A DNA stretch of 64,000 nucleotides from Saposhnikovia divaricata (GCA_036435485.1 CM071596.1:58577001-58641000); one strand, 5' to 3'. Numbered from the stretch's first letter, positions 49,540-61,454 are shown. The notes: a model not told the origin generated them from the sequence alone. Program-made: numbers and translations.

Positions 49540-49630
49540 CCGACCAACACTTGTGGTCGGTTTTAGTCATTAAATCGACCAATATGTATTATAATCAACC
49601 AGTTTTGACGGTCGATACTGTTTTCTTGTG

Positions 49631-50456
49631 ATGAAACCATTGCATATTTTTATCTCTGAAATTTATCTCTGAATTTGAACTTTTTGCATTTGCTTCTCTT
49701 TGATCTTGTAAATCACATTTGTCAGATCCTTATATATTTTCGGAGTAATAACCTCCCCAAAGTAAAGTCATGAGTCTTCTGAGATGTAATTTGATCCTTT
49801 TATAAAAAGTTTAATTCCTTTTCCACGCTTAATCTTTCTTGGACATATACATTTTAAGCATGATGATAAGATGATAACCAATTACAATTTAATTACTAAC
49901 ACTCAATAGTTGCTTTATTAAATTTTTGTGACCGATTGTAGAATCGTAATCAACTAGTGTATAAAATTAAGAAATTTTTGTACCCATTAAAACATAATTA
50001 TAATATTATCAAAATTGTTAGTTGAATACTATTTTAATTCTTTCCTTGGTTGTATTATTATCACATGTCATTATCAATACTAGCTAATCGTATGTTAATT
50101 AATAATTCAAGCAAATTTTAGTTAAGAAAAGCAACATTTATTGTTGTATAATAACGTAGATTAATCATCTATTCTATCATAATACAATTAAGCCTGGGGG
50201 AGTAACAAATCTCGAAAGTTTTTTTTTCTAACTACTTTTTTTATATATAAATTTAACTAAATCCCAAGTGACTATACTAACTAAAGTGCAGTTTTTAATA
50301 TAAAAGTACATTCTAATTTACTAAAAGTAACACGTTTGCTTGATTTTATAGTTCACTATTCTTATTCAGAAATTTTGGCTGCTAATAAAAAGATGCAAAT
50401 GTCTGGCTAGTTGTTTGCACAAATTTAGTCTGAACAAATTACTGCTCAATCAATCA
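49631..50456. other. AT-rich spacer
   Basis: No supported gene, RNA or element end. Confidence 0.5.
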
Positions 50457-50579
50457 ATATATAAATACGTTAAGTATCATAATTCATCGACATGGATAAC
50501 AGGGTTAAACTAGTCATATCAGCATTTGTTATTGTGATGTTCATTAATCCTTTCGTATCTAATTATCCCATATGCATAC
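50457..50579 (+). other. Possible promoter and first exon encoding a signal peptide
   Basis: A TATA box (atatataaatac, 50457-50468) is followed by ATG at 50492. The frame begins MDNRVKLVISAFVIVMFINP and continues FVSNYPICI, a plausible secretory signal peptide, up to a GT donor (gtaaaa) at 50580. No second exon was recognised. It could be the start of a small secreted-peptide gene, a remnant, or chance. Confidence 0.3.
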
Positions 50580-51329
50580 GTAAAACTTTTGATTTGAGCA
50601 TATAAGTTTTCTGAGATTTGGTGTATCTATTCCGAGTAGAGGAGACATTTGCCTTGTAAAAGTAAATGTTATAAAGGAACATGATATACTAGTAGTAGGC
50701 TACACTATTGTGTAAAATTATGCAAAGGCGAAGTAAATCAGAGTAGTAAATGTAAATTCCTCCGATGTATGTGCCAAACAGAATGTAGTTTTGAAACAGC
50801 CGTAATAGGTAAAGGAGCAAGCACATTGTGTAGTACTTAGCCTTGATACTCGATGTAAACAATATAGTAGTATATTGGAAAATACCATTGAAAAATCCAA
50901 TATAAAAAAACTAATAATGTTAATCATTACTCCTTTTTGAAACTTTATCTATCTTTTCATTCCTTTCACCAGAAATCATGCGATCTTTGTGTGATTTCCG
51001 TGCAATCTAGGTTCAATCTATGTGCAATCTTTGTGCGATCTTTTATCATCTCTGTGCAATCATTTACAATCTCTCGGTGTGAACTTATGATCTTTTTTTG
51101 TACAAACTTTACAAATCATACACGTTTTGTCTGATTTTGTTTATGTGTTTCTTAATGAAAGTTTTATGAAACAAAAAAAAAAATATTTGAAGTTACATTG
51201 GCCGAGTTACTGGTTGTTATTTTTCCAATTCATGTACAAAAATATACAATTTGAAAATAGCTATATACGTATACATTTATCACATTGGTCGTAACAGGTT
51301 TTGCATTTTCGTCCAATTGTAAAAGAGTT
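50580..51329. other. Intergenic, low information
   Basis: Contains repeated tgtgcaatct-like strings near 50990-51070. Nothing else is supported. Confidence 0.4.
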
Positions 51330-51451
51330 TGTTCATTAGTTGCTGCTCGCCATAAATTATGCATCGAAAAATTGTTACTGTAATATGTGGGCAATGGATT
51401 TTAACAATTTTTGCTACCACCTAGTCCACACGTGGTTGGATCTGTATCAAC
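51330..51451 (-). pseudogene. RNase T2-like fragment, copy A
   Basis: The - strand reads TTCGLGGSKNC, a stop, then NPLPTYYSNNFSMHNLW. FSMHNLW corresponds to conserved active-site block CAS I of RNase T2 (F-x-I-H-G-L-W-P), whose histidine is catalytic. The stop and missing remainder make it a fragment. Confidence 0.55.
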
Positions 51452-51883
51452 CGGGCAACTTATGTACATATGTGAAACTTTGTCCAAGTAGATTCAAATA
51501 TCAAAGAGATATGTAGTAAGAGCCTCATGGTTGCATGCTGCATGCTACATAATGATGGCACTAATTTTGTCCGGTTTTATGTAGTTCGTATTGAAAGCAA
51601 TCCACCCAGCTTTTAATATAGATAACATATCTATTATTATGATGAGCTTTTACCCCATCGAGAAAGTATTCCTGAGCACCACCCTAATTTCCTACAACAC
51701 CGTGAGTAACCCATTCATGCTCCCAAAAAGCATGATCTACCTGTTTTGAATTAATGTTTGCTCACCATATAGTCGTCTTTGTTTCAATTGTTTGGAACTG
51801 CATACATACACACATGAATGTTATTTAAACACAAATGTATATATGTAATAAAAAAGTTACTAACTACGTACATAATTACCACA

Positions 51884-52078
51884 TCATCTGGAACAAGTTT
51901 CGGTTTTACCGACGGTGGTGGAAGAGACTCGCCAATAACTTCTCGGCCATAAATCGTGCATGGAGAAGTTATTGCTATAATATATAGGCAACGGACTCTT
52001 ACACTTAGTGCTGCCACCTGGGCCACAAGTGGTGGTAGTCCAGGTCTGGGCAAACTGAATGTGATTGAACTCATCATT
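51884..52078 (-). pseudogene. RNase T2-like fragment, copy B
   Basis: An open stretch on the - strand includes FAQTWTTTTCGPGGSTKCKS and then NNFSMHDLWPRSYW, ending at TGA 51884-51886. FSMHDLWP matches the RNase T2 CAS I block with G changed to D, and the cysteine-rich stretch before it matches the family layout. Copy A repeats the same segment about 600 bp to the left, so this was a tandem duplication. A copia element lies just upstream and may have removed the 5' exon. Confidence 0.6.
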
Positions 52079-52329
52079 TTTTTCGTCGGGCTTTCTCCTA
52101 CTTTCATCACATTAGTGCTACACAGCAGTTCTATAGCTGGAACAACTGTATAGAAATAAAACAAGTTAGTTCAAATACAAGGTCTTATGTGAAATAAAGA
52201 TTGAAATTATTTAGCAGACATGAACAGCACTAGAAGATTGATAAATGTAGTTGGTCGCCTCTCTGTCCATGAGTAGTACAATAGGATACGTAGTATGATA
52301 ATTGATTGATCGATATATAGAATAGGTAG

Positions 52330-52586
52330 TGTTAGAATGCCTTGAATAGCCGCCGGACTTGACTGTTGACTGTGCCGCCGCCGGCCGCTGCCGCCACTGT
52401 AGCCGCCGGATTTGACTCACCTACCAGACCTAACCCCTTATATTTTGTCTATAAATAGATATGCATGTAAGGATTGTAAATCATCTGAAAAAATCTGTAA
52501 TCATCCTCAAGATCAATATAATTATTTCTCTTCCGCATATATATTTTCTCCTTACGTTTATCATCTTTCTTGCTTCCTTTATAACA
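52330..52586 (+). repeat. 5' LTR of the copia element
   Basis: 257 bp with a TATA box (ctataaatag, about 52449-52458) and a GC-rich run of gccgcc units near its start. The 3' LTR is 13 bp longer, mainly in this GC-rich run. Confidence 0.92.
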
Positions 52587-52744
52587 AATTGGTATCAGAA
52601 CTTTTGGTTGAAGCTGCTGTGTTTTTTGAGAAAATTTTCGTCGGAATTTTTTCAAGCTCGCCGGAGAAGACGACACTGTTCAGGCGGAGTTACTGTTCAT
52701 CGCCGGAGAAGACGACACTGTTCATCGTCGAAGAAGATGACATT

Positions 52745-52873
52745 GATCATGCGGTACTGTTCATACAGTACTGTTCATACGGTGCTATTCATACGGTACT
52801 GTTCATATGGCACTATTCATACGGCACTGTTCATACGGCACTGCTCATACGGTACTGTTCATACGGTACTGTT
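52745..52873 (+). repeat. 14-bp tandem repeat in the copia leader
   Basis: About nine units of tactgttcatacgg with point changes. Upstream, 'gccggagaagacgacactgt' also occurs twice. It lies between the primer-binding site and the gag ATG at 52898. Confidence 0.9.
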
Positions 52874-52897
52874 CACGTATACGGTTCTGGGAGAAAG

Positions 52898-55800
52898 ATG
52901 TCTGGTAGTATTAACGTTAAGGTCGACAAATTCACTGGGAGAAATAGTTTCAGTCTATGGCAAATCAAGATGCGTGCCTTGTTAAAGCAACAAGGGCTAT
53001 GGGCGCCGTTGAACACAAAAAACGGCTGCTTCTGGAAGCGTTGAGATGACCAATCTCGAAGAAAAGGCACACTCAACAATTCTGTTGTGCCTTGCAGATG
53101 ATATTATTACTGAAATTACGGAGGAGGATACCGCGTCTGGTTTATGGTTAAAGCTTGAAAGTCTCTACATGACAAACTCTTTAACAAATAAGTTGCTTCT
53201 AAAGCAACGTCTGTTCAGTCTGCGAATGCAGGAAGGTATGCCTCTTCGAGATCAATTAGATCAATTAAACATAATTTTATTAGAATTGCGTAATATTGAT
53301 GTTAAAGTTGAAGATGATGATGCTGTTTTGATTCTGTTAGTTTCTTTACCATTATCGTATGAGAACTTTGTGCAATCGTTTATTATTGGTAAAGATACTA
53401 TTTCTCTAGAGGAGGTTAGATCTGCTCTTCATTCTAGAGAGCTGCGCCATAAGGTGGCTGGTACAGGTGCAGATAATCATGCTGTTGGGTTGGTAGCTAG
53501 CGTGAGTAGCGGACATGGAAAGTCGGGGAAGTATAAATCCAAGAAACCAGCTTCTAAGGGTTCGAGAGCTAATGATGTCTGCAATTACTGTAAAGAGAAG
53601 GGACACTGGAAATCCACCTGTCCCAAGAAAAAAAAGCAACATGATGCTGCTGCAGGAACTGCTGCTGTAGCTGATGCTAATTCCGAAGAAGATATTGCTC
53701 TAGTTGCTGTCAAGAACACACATCACTCTGATGTGTGGATTCTTGATTCTGGAGCGTCTTATCATATATGTCCGTGCAGGGAGTGGTTTACAACCTACGA
53801 GCGAGTAGACGGTGGCAAGATTTCTATGGCTAACAGTTTTGCTTGTGAGAGGGTTGGAATAGGATCGATTAAAATTCAGACACATGATGGTAAATTCTGC
53901 ACATTGAATGATGTTAGGCATGTTCCACTTATGACAAAGAATCTGATATCTTTGAGTATGTTAGAGAGCAAGGGTTTCAGTTTTAAAGGTGAAGGTGGAG
54001 TTTTACATGTCTGCAAGGGTTCTGATGTGGTTCTGAAAGGTGTAAACGTGGTACCTTGTATCTTCTTCAAGGTTCTACGTTAAAAGGTTCTGTTGCTGTT
54101 GCATCTTCAGAAATTGAAAAAGAAAATATGACCAGGTTGTGGCACATGAGGCTTGGTCACATGAGTGAAAGGGGGATGCAGATTCTGTCAAAAGCTGATC
54201 TTCTTTGTAGTCATAAGGTCACAGGTCTCGAGTTTTGTGAACATTGTGTTTTTAGAAAGCTACATCGCAGCAAGTTTCCTAAAGCAACCCACAGAACAAA
54301 AGGCACACTTGATTACATCCATTCTGATTGTTGGGGTCCTTCCCGGGTGGAGTCTTTAGGGGGTCATAGATATTTTGTGTCAATGATCGATGATTTCTCA
54401 AGAATGACTTGGTTGTTCATCATAAAGCACAAAAGTGAAGCCTTTAAGACTTTCAAGCAGTGGAAGATGCTAGTGGAGAATCAAACAGGGAAGAAGATTA
54501 AGAGGCTGCGAACAGATAATGACCTGGAATTTTGTTCGTCCGAGTTTGCAGATTTCTGCAAGAATGAGGGGATTTCTAGGCATCATACAGTCAGGGATAC
54601 ACCACAGCAGAATGGTGTAGTAGAGCGTATGAATCAGAAACTTCTGGAGAGAGCTAGGTGTATGCTTTCTAATGCTAGACTAACTTGAAGATTCTGGGCA
54701 GAGGCGGTTAGTACAGCGTGTTATTTGATTAATCGTGGACCTCACACAGGTATCCATCTCAAAACTCCTATTTAGAAATGGTCTGGTAAGCCTGCTGATT
54801 ACTCCAATTTAAGAGTTTTTGGTTGTACTGTTTATTATCATGTAAATGAGGGTAAACTGGAGCCACGAGCTAAAAAGGGAGTTTTTGTTGGCTATGGGGA
54901 TGGGGTTAAAGGTTATAGAATATGGTCTCCATCTGAAAATAGGGTTATACTGAGTAAAAATTTAGTCCTTGATGAAAATTCTATGTTTAACCCTATTGTG
55001 AAGTCTATGATTTTTTTCAGAAAGTGGTGGTGTTGAGAAACAGGTGGAGCAGGAAGTCACTCAAGATGAGAGTGAACCACAACAAGAAGTTCAACAACCA
55101 TAGTCAGAATCAGAATCATCAGTACCAGTAGTAAAACAGCATAGTTTAGCGCTTGATCGATCGAGGAGAGCCAAGCATGGAGTGCCTCCAAAGAAATACG
55201 GTTTTGAAGATATCGTGGCATATGCACTACAGGTAGTTGAAGAAGTGGATCCTAGCTCTGATAATCCATCCAATTACAAAGAAGCGGTGACATGTACAGA
55301 ATCTACCAAATGGTTTGCTGCAATGGGAGATGAAATGGAGTCACTTCAGAAGAATAAGACTTGGGAATTAGTCAAGCGGCCTCGAGACAGAAAGATTGTT
55401 ACTTGTAAATGGGTCTACAAAAAGAAGGAAGGAGAAACATCGGTTGAGGGTATCAAATATAAAGCTCGATTAGTAGCTCGAGGGTTCACTCAGAAAGAGG
55501 GAGTAGATTACAATGAGATTTTTTCACCAGTGGTCAGACATACTTCCATCCGGGTGCTACTAGCAATAGTTGCATATCAGAATCTGGAGCTTGAATAACT
55601 CGACGTGAAGACAACTTTTCTGCATGGAGAGCTGAAGGAGGAGATATACATGACTCAGCCAGACGGTTTTCAGGTTCCTGGAAAAGAAGATTATGTTTGC
55701 AAGTTATTGAAGTCCTTGTATGGGCTAAAGCAGTCTCCGAGGCAGTGGTACAAGAAATTTGATAGCTATGTGATAGGTATTGGCTACACCAGGAGTCCGT

Positions 55801-56781
55801 ATGTTTGCTGTGTTTATCACAGTAAGACAACAAATGGTTCTTTCATTTTTCTGGTCCTGTATGTAGATGATATGTTGATAGCTGTAGAGAACAAGTCTGA
55901 TATTCAGAAGTTGAAAGGTCTCCTCAGTGCTGAGTTTGAAATGAAAGATTTGGGTGCGGCTCGGAAAGTTCTAGGAATGGAGATTTATATGGATAGAAGC
56001 AAAAGAAAGCTCTTCTGGTCACAGAAGGGATACATTCAGAAGATTTTTTCAAGGTTTGGCATGTCTACAGCAAAGCCCATAGATACTCCTAGTGCTGCAA
56101 ATGCACATCTGTCTGTCGCTTTTGCACCTAAGTCTACTGAAGAAAAAGAGTACATGTCTCGAGTTCCCTATGCTAGTGCAGTAGGAAGCTTGATGTATGC
56201 AATGGTCTGCACTAGGCCCGATCTTGCACAGTCTATCAGTGTTGTTAGTAGGTTCATGGGTGATCCAGGTAAGGAGCATTGGCAAGCTGTGAAGACTCTG
56301 ATTATGGAAGTGATACTGAGTGTTTGGTGACAGGGTTTTCAGACTCTGATTATGCTGGAGATGTTGACCGTAGAAGATCTATGACTGGTTATGCTTTCAC
56401 TCTGGGTGGTTCGATTGTCAGTTGGAAAGCTACTCTGCAACCTACAGTGACTTTGTCTACTACAGAAGCAGAGTACATGGCATTGACAGAAGCCGCAAAA
56501 GAAGGAATCTGGTTGAAAGGATTGGTCAGTGATTTAGCTCTACATCATGATCAGGCTATAGTATTTTGTGACAGTCTCAGTGCAATCTGTTTAGCCAAGG
56601 ATCAAGTCCATCATGAGCGGACTAAGCACATAGATGTAAATATCATTTTCTAAGAAGTGAGACGAGAATTAAGGTGAGAAAAGTGGGTACTACTGATAAC
56701 CCAACTGATATGCTTACCAAGCCGGTTCCACATAGTAAGTTTCAACATTGTTTGGACTTGCTAAATGTTCGGAGTTGTTGA
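52898..56781 (+). pseudogene. Copia gag-pol polyprotein with multiple stops and frameshifts
   Basis: Gag starts MSGSINVKVDKFTGRNSFSL, shifts frame near 53030, and has a zinc knuckle CNYCKEKGHWKSTC (about 53580). Protease DSGAS is near 53745. Integrase has HMRLGH, CEHC, D in HSDCWGP, D in RTDNDLEF (usually DNG) and E in NGVVERMN (about 54120-54690). Reverse transcriptase has YVDDMLIA (near 55860); RNase H has SDSDYAGD and STTEAEYMAL (56330-56500). Lesions include a frameshift near 54060, TGA 54686-54688, TAG near 54774 and 55101, a frame change near 55010, TAA after LELE near 55597, a deletion with frameshift near 56290, and TAA near 56651. Expression of a working polyprotein is excluded. Confidence 0.9.
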
Positions 56782-56804
56782 CTGCCCTTTTGAGGGCAAA
56801 ATCT

Positions 56805-56984
56805 GAGGCAGAAGAGTTTTATCTGGTACATCTGGCATTATTATGATGCGTCTGGTACATCTGTTATCTGTTATTTGTGAGAGGATTCAAGTCGAGGCAG
56901 AAGAGTTTTATCTAGTACATCTGGCATTATTATGATGCAGCTGGTACATCTGTTATCTGTTTTTTGTGAGAGGATTCAAGTCAA
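56805..56984 (+). repeat. 89-bp tandem duplication before the copia 3' LTR
   Basis: Two units (56805-56893 and 56894 to about 56982) starting gaggcagaagagttttatct, each with 'ctggtacatctgttatctgt'. They differ at only a few bases. Confidence 0.85.
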
Positions 56985-56994
56985 GGTGGAGATT

Positions 56995-57264
56995 TGTTGG
57001 AATGCCTTGAATAGCCGCCGGACTTGACTGTTGACTGTGCCGCCACCGGCCGCCGCCGCTGGCCGGCGGCGCCACTGTAGCCGCCAGATTTGACTCACCT
57101 ACCACACCTAACCCCTTATATTTTGTCTATAAATAGATATGCATGTAAGGATTGTAAATCATCTGAACAAATCTGTAATCATCCTCAAGATCAATATAAT
57201 TATTTCTCTTCCGCATATATATTTTCTCCTTACATTTATCATCTTTCTTGCTTCCGTTATAACA
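56995..57264 (+). repeat. 3' LTR of the copia element
   Basis: 270 bp. It matches the 5' LTR except for scattered substitutions and extra gccgcc/ggcggc sequence near 57050-57070. Confidence 0.92.
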
Positions 57265-57269
57265 AGTAG

Positions 57270-58485
57270 TCCGTGCAAAATTATCAAATAATTACAGCAT
57301 TTTAAAGGGCCCTCAAGTTGGATTACTAAATTCCAATAGTTTTGCCTCAATTTGAGTCATTGTTGATCATTTTTCTAAGACTACACATTTTCGACCACTA
57401 AAACATCACTACCCATACACAAGATTTAGCTAACATGTTCATAGAGCAGATTTTTAAGTTACAATGCACGCCTGCAAGTATTGTGAGTGATTGAGATCCA
57501 ACCTTTTTCAGCTCCTTCAAGTACATTTACCTAGTGAGATTTTCCTTATAATGAGAATTGAGTCCCGAATCATTAAATCACCAAAATATATCACTTATAC
57601 AAACATAATAATGAATATTGTCCTTCCATCACTTTTTCATCACTGCATCTTCTTCACTACAATCACTATTATCCTTCCATCTCCATATCGCGATCAGTAT
57701 CATTTCCATTTCACCGCACCACCACCATCTCAGCTCCACCATATCCACTACCTTCTTTTCTACATCATAATCACTGTTAACCACCCTTAATAATTGCCTT
57801 TATCACCAATCACCGTCCGTCACTTACATAAATCACTACAACACCATCACTATCATCAAGTCATCAATACAAATTTCATGACAAATCATCAATTTGTTTT
57901 TCAATAAATCACGAAAAATAGCTGCCTATACCATACCTATCATCATCTCCATCATAAATTTAGTCACAACACCTCTACCACTATTGTATCCATCCATAAC
58001 TATCATTTTGAAAAAGCCAGATATGAGAAATCATGAATTTAAAGTAAGTCGTACATGATATTTGTTTCTTTTTTGGCTACATCGATCTAGAAACTAGAGT
58101 GAGGAGCAAAGTCAGTGGCAAATCAAAAAGGCACATATCGAAGGTAGTGAATTAGTACTGATGACATGATGCGATGACCTTTATTTGATGGCGGCGATAG
58201 CGGTATAACGACAAGAGGGGAGGTGAGGTGACCGGAGTTAAAAGGAAGGAAGATAGGTAAAAATGGGGCGGGATGAGAGAGAAATAGAGAGAGATCGAGG
58301 GGGGAGAGAGAATAATAATAATTTTTAATTTAAATTTATATGGTAAAAATTTTCAAATCTGTATTTGTATGGTTAATATTTAATATTTTATTTATTAAAT
58401 AATGGTTGCGAAATAATTGATAGAAAAAATCAATATTTATACTTATATTTTATTTATTTATTTATTCAATTATAAATTTTAAAAT
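57270..58485. other. Non-coding spacer with low-complexity stretches
   Basis: Contains CATCAT/CACCAC-rich sequence (57640-57970) and a GA-rich run (58270-58310). No gene is supported; the 99-aa frame at 57491 is compositionally biased. Confidence 0.5.
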
Positions 58486-58494
58486 ATTTACAAA

Positions 58495-58884
58495 GGGTCC
58501 TACTTAAATGAGAATCTCTTAAAATGAGAACTAAATGTGAACCGGTGATTAATACGATAATTTTGGTGATTTTTTGTAATTCTTGATCGTTTTGTGTTGA
58601 ATTTCAGGTGATTTGTTGGTTGTGCGGGAGGCGATGGTCGGAATCAGCGGCAGTGTGGTGGTTTTGTGGCCATCATGTGATGGTTTGGTTGTGGTCATGT
58701 TTTCCTGATTTTATGGTGCTATTGGAGGCGATCGCTTAAAGTGATCGTCGGAAGTGGCGATCAAGATGGGAGGGGCGATACTGTGACAATTGCAATGATA
58801 AACAATCATCATCAACATAGATGAAATAAATTACTAATTCTCATTTAGTTTTCATTTTAAGAGCTCTCATTTGAGCGCGTTCCT
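58495..58884. mobile_element. Mutator-type MITE with perfect 9-bp target duplication
   Basis: Imperfect TIRs of about 40 bp (left GGGTCCTACTTAAATGAGAA; right reverse complement AGGAACGCGCTCAAATGAGA; both with CTCTTAAAATGA further in). ATTTACAAA is duplicated exactly at 58486-58494 and 58885-58893; nine bases is the Mutator signature. 390 bp, no ORF. Confidence 0.85.
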
Positions 58885-58893
58885 ATTTACAAA

Positions 58894-60440
58894 TATATTC
58901 TTAGTTTCCATTTTTTAGTATAAGTTGGTTTCTGGTATATACATATTTTGAAAATGTCTTATTATATTTTATTTTTAGTTACAACCTTCATATAACAATA
59001 TGGTGTTTAAAATAATGAAAAATGACCAAAAATATCACTTTTTATAAGTTTTATTGCGATTTTACCATCTTTTGAAAAAAAAATTCAAAAATACCTTCTA
59101 CAACCAAATGCAACATGTTTTTACATTTTTCTAAAAAAATATTTGAAGTTGATTTTGTTTGCATTCGAGGTCGATTTTGGTTGCATTCGAGGTTGCATTT
59201 GGTTTAACCAATGGAACTTGTTAAGAAACCTATTATGCAACCAAAGATGATTTCAATTATTAAATTTTTAAAGCTACATTTATGGTTGATTGATTTCAAT
59301 TATTAAATTTTTAAAGTTGTATTTATGATTGATTTTGATTGATGTCGGTTGCAAATATGGTGGCAAAAGTTGTAGAACGTATTTTTGTAAATATTTTATA
59401 AAAAATGATATTTTTGCAAAATATATATAAAAAAAATTTAAAAATTGTTTCTAGCATTGAGTATTTATGAAAAAATCCCTAAAATTATTCATTTTTAAAA
59501 ACTAAATGTATGATATGTCAAAAAGCAAAAAGACAATATTCCATAATTTACAAACAAAATTTTTACAAATTACACAAACAATTAATTATATGTAAATGTA
59601 ATTGTTAAAAAAAAATCATCATTATATCAATATTAAGGAGGATACAATAGAGCTTAGGTGGCACCTCTTAGTTGTTCTCAATCTATTTTTCTAATTTTTT
59701 ATAATTTTATGATTTTAAACACTAATTAATATAAAATATTTTTTAACATATTAGAAGTTGATAGGAGATCGAATTTATAGAGGAGAGAAGTTCGGATTTA
59801 TAGGAAAAACATATAATTGGAAGTTATATTGGAAGTAGAATAGGTATTTATAAGGCATATGATTAAAATTTCTATTGGAAGTAGAAAAAGAGTTCGAATT
59901 TATAGAAAAAACATATAATTAAAAGTTATATTATATGCAGAATAGGTGTTTGAATATATAAATGAGATATGAAATTAAATATTTTATTGGAAGTAGAATA
60001 AAAGGATGGTGGTGACATCCTTTACGATCTTCTAAAATTATATATTTTTTTTATATAAGTTAATTATACTTCTATTAGGAAAATTTATTCATAAATCCAA
60101 TACTGTTCTCATAAAAAAAGACTTCGTATTTAAAAGGAAAAGAATTGATGTGTTAACATAATAAAAAAATATTCGCATGCGGGAACCCTAATAAATACGG
60201 TATTATCTATAATATAAAGAGAAAATAAGATGTATCTTCAATTTTTTAAAACTCCAAAAATTTTAGAAAGTTTAGAGCAAGTAAAATTGGAATTCACTCT
60301 ATATTTAGGTTTTGATTTTAAGGGAAAAAGTTGTTGTATAAGAGTATCATCAATAATATGTAATAAAGTTGGAATTTCGATCCGAAACGAGAGCGGCTCG
60401 AAACGTGTTTAACTGGAAGATGGCTCACTATAAAAGATTG
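58894..60440. repeat. AT-rich non-coding DNA with short tandem duplications
   Basis: A unit starting gatttcaattattaaatttt is duplicated head to tail at about 59260-59345. A looser unit containing 'aaaaacatataatt' and 'gaagtagaata' recurs about three times at 59770-60000. No gene is seen. Confidence 0.5.
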
Positions 60441-61340
60441 TGTTAGTTATTAGTGCGACAGCCCAGAAATCCAGTAACACAAAATACTGGACAACATGCA
60501 CAATAGACTACAGAATATAAACAACACTCCCACAAGATAGGATTTTTTACAAGTTTTGACATATGAAACAAGTCTACTAAGTTATATTATTACAACACAC
60601 CATATTACTAGTATAACCTCGACATGAAGCTTATCTGAATAAGTTACCATTACTACAAGTTATAAAAGTTATATATTAAACAAAGGTCTTCTGCTACTCC
60701 AAAAGCTCGCTACCTGGAATGGAGGGGGGAAGTTGGAACCTAAACAGTCTAACAGGTCCGTCCACACGCCTACGCGTAGTCAAACGAGTACGATTCATCA
60801 AACTGGCTAGCTGAAAGGTTAAATAAAGAAGCAAGAGTGAGCATAGAAAAGCTCAGCAAATGATATGCAATACATATAATTAAAGACATTCCTTTTTTCA
60901 GTAAAAGTATACTTAATAAGGAAGTGATCAGTTCTTTTTGTTTCGTAAAACCTTTATGAATCTTTTATCACAAGAAGCATGGTTATAAGTCTGAAAATCT
61001 TATGCAGATATTATGTTTATATACTGCTAACCATCATCATCATTATTATTAGAAGATTGGTAATTATGACTTAAGGTTTAAGCTGATGATCAGTCACCCT
61101 TAAACCCAGAGTAAAGGTTAAAGTACACAACCCGCTCTAACAAATTAACGGAATCCGTGGCTATCTGCCTGAAGCACTAATAGCCATTGGCTTATAAAAA
61201 TCTGGATCGTTGTCAACCGATCTCACACTACTCCTGGCGACATCTACGCCATTTAGTCATTCCAATTTCTATTATTAAAAACAAGGTAGCACAGGGTAAT
61301 ATCAACCCGCTACTCAATCAATGATTTATGAAATCTCACG
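60440..61340 (-). mobile_element. Probable LTR remnant related to the 14.5-16.9 kb segment
   Basis: Read on the - strand, about 61190-61260 contains 'gatgtcgccagg' and 'gatcggttgacaa', matching the repeat units near 15740-15790 on +. No ends or coding parts were recognised, so limits are approximate. Confidence 0.35.
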
Positions 61341-61454
61341 ATCAAGTCCTTAAACTCACTGATAACAAATCAGCCCAATATAAGGAATTAAACTTTATCT
61401 TAAGAAATCAACCACATTTGAATAGTACTCAATCTCTGTATGTATCTTGTATAC

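Larger units (their letters stand above)
47395..49630. mobile_element. Right end of a second CACTA element, split by a hAT element
   Basis: Repeated CATAACCGACC / GGTCGGTTATG motifs at 47395-48013 and 49540-49615 form a subterminal repeat field. The end, reverse complemented, reads CACAAGAAAACAG, close to the common plant CACTA terminus CACTACAAGAAAA with TA lost. The left end of this element was not found. Confidence 0.6.
52330..57264 (+). mobile_element. Full-length Ty1/copia retrotransposon (TNT1/Tork-like)
   Basis: LTRs 52330-52586 and 56995-57264, both starting TGTT and ending ATAACA. Primer-binding site TTGGTATCAGAAC (initiator tRNA-Met) lies at 52589-52601, and a polypurine tract AAGGTGGAGATT is just before the 3' LTR. 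Flanks GGTAG (52325-52329) and AGTAG (57265-57269) are a near-perfect target duplication. Domain order gag, protease, integrase, reverse transcriptase, RNase H identifies copia. The lineage call is from overall protein style. Confidence 0.93.

Noticed and set aside
52745..52873. CRISPR-like array
   Set aside because: Units are 14-bp head-to-tail repeats without unique spacers, in a plant retrotransposon leader.
52412..53044. 210-aa open frame over the copia 5' LTR and leader
   Set aside because: It runs through the LTR, primer-binding site and minisatellite. Only the last part, from ATG 52898, is gag.
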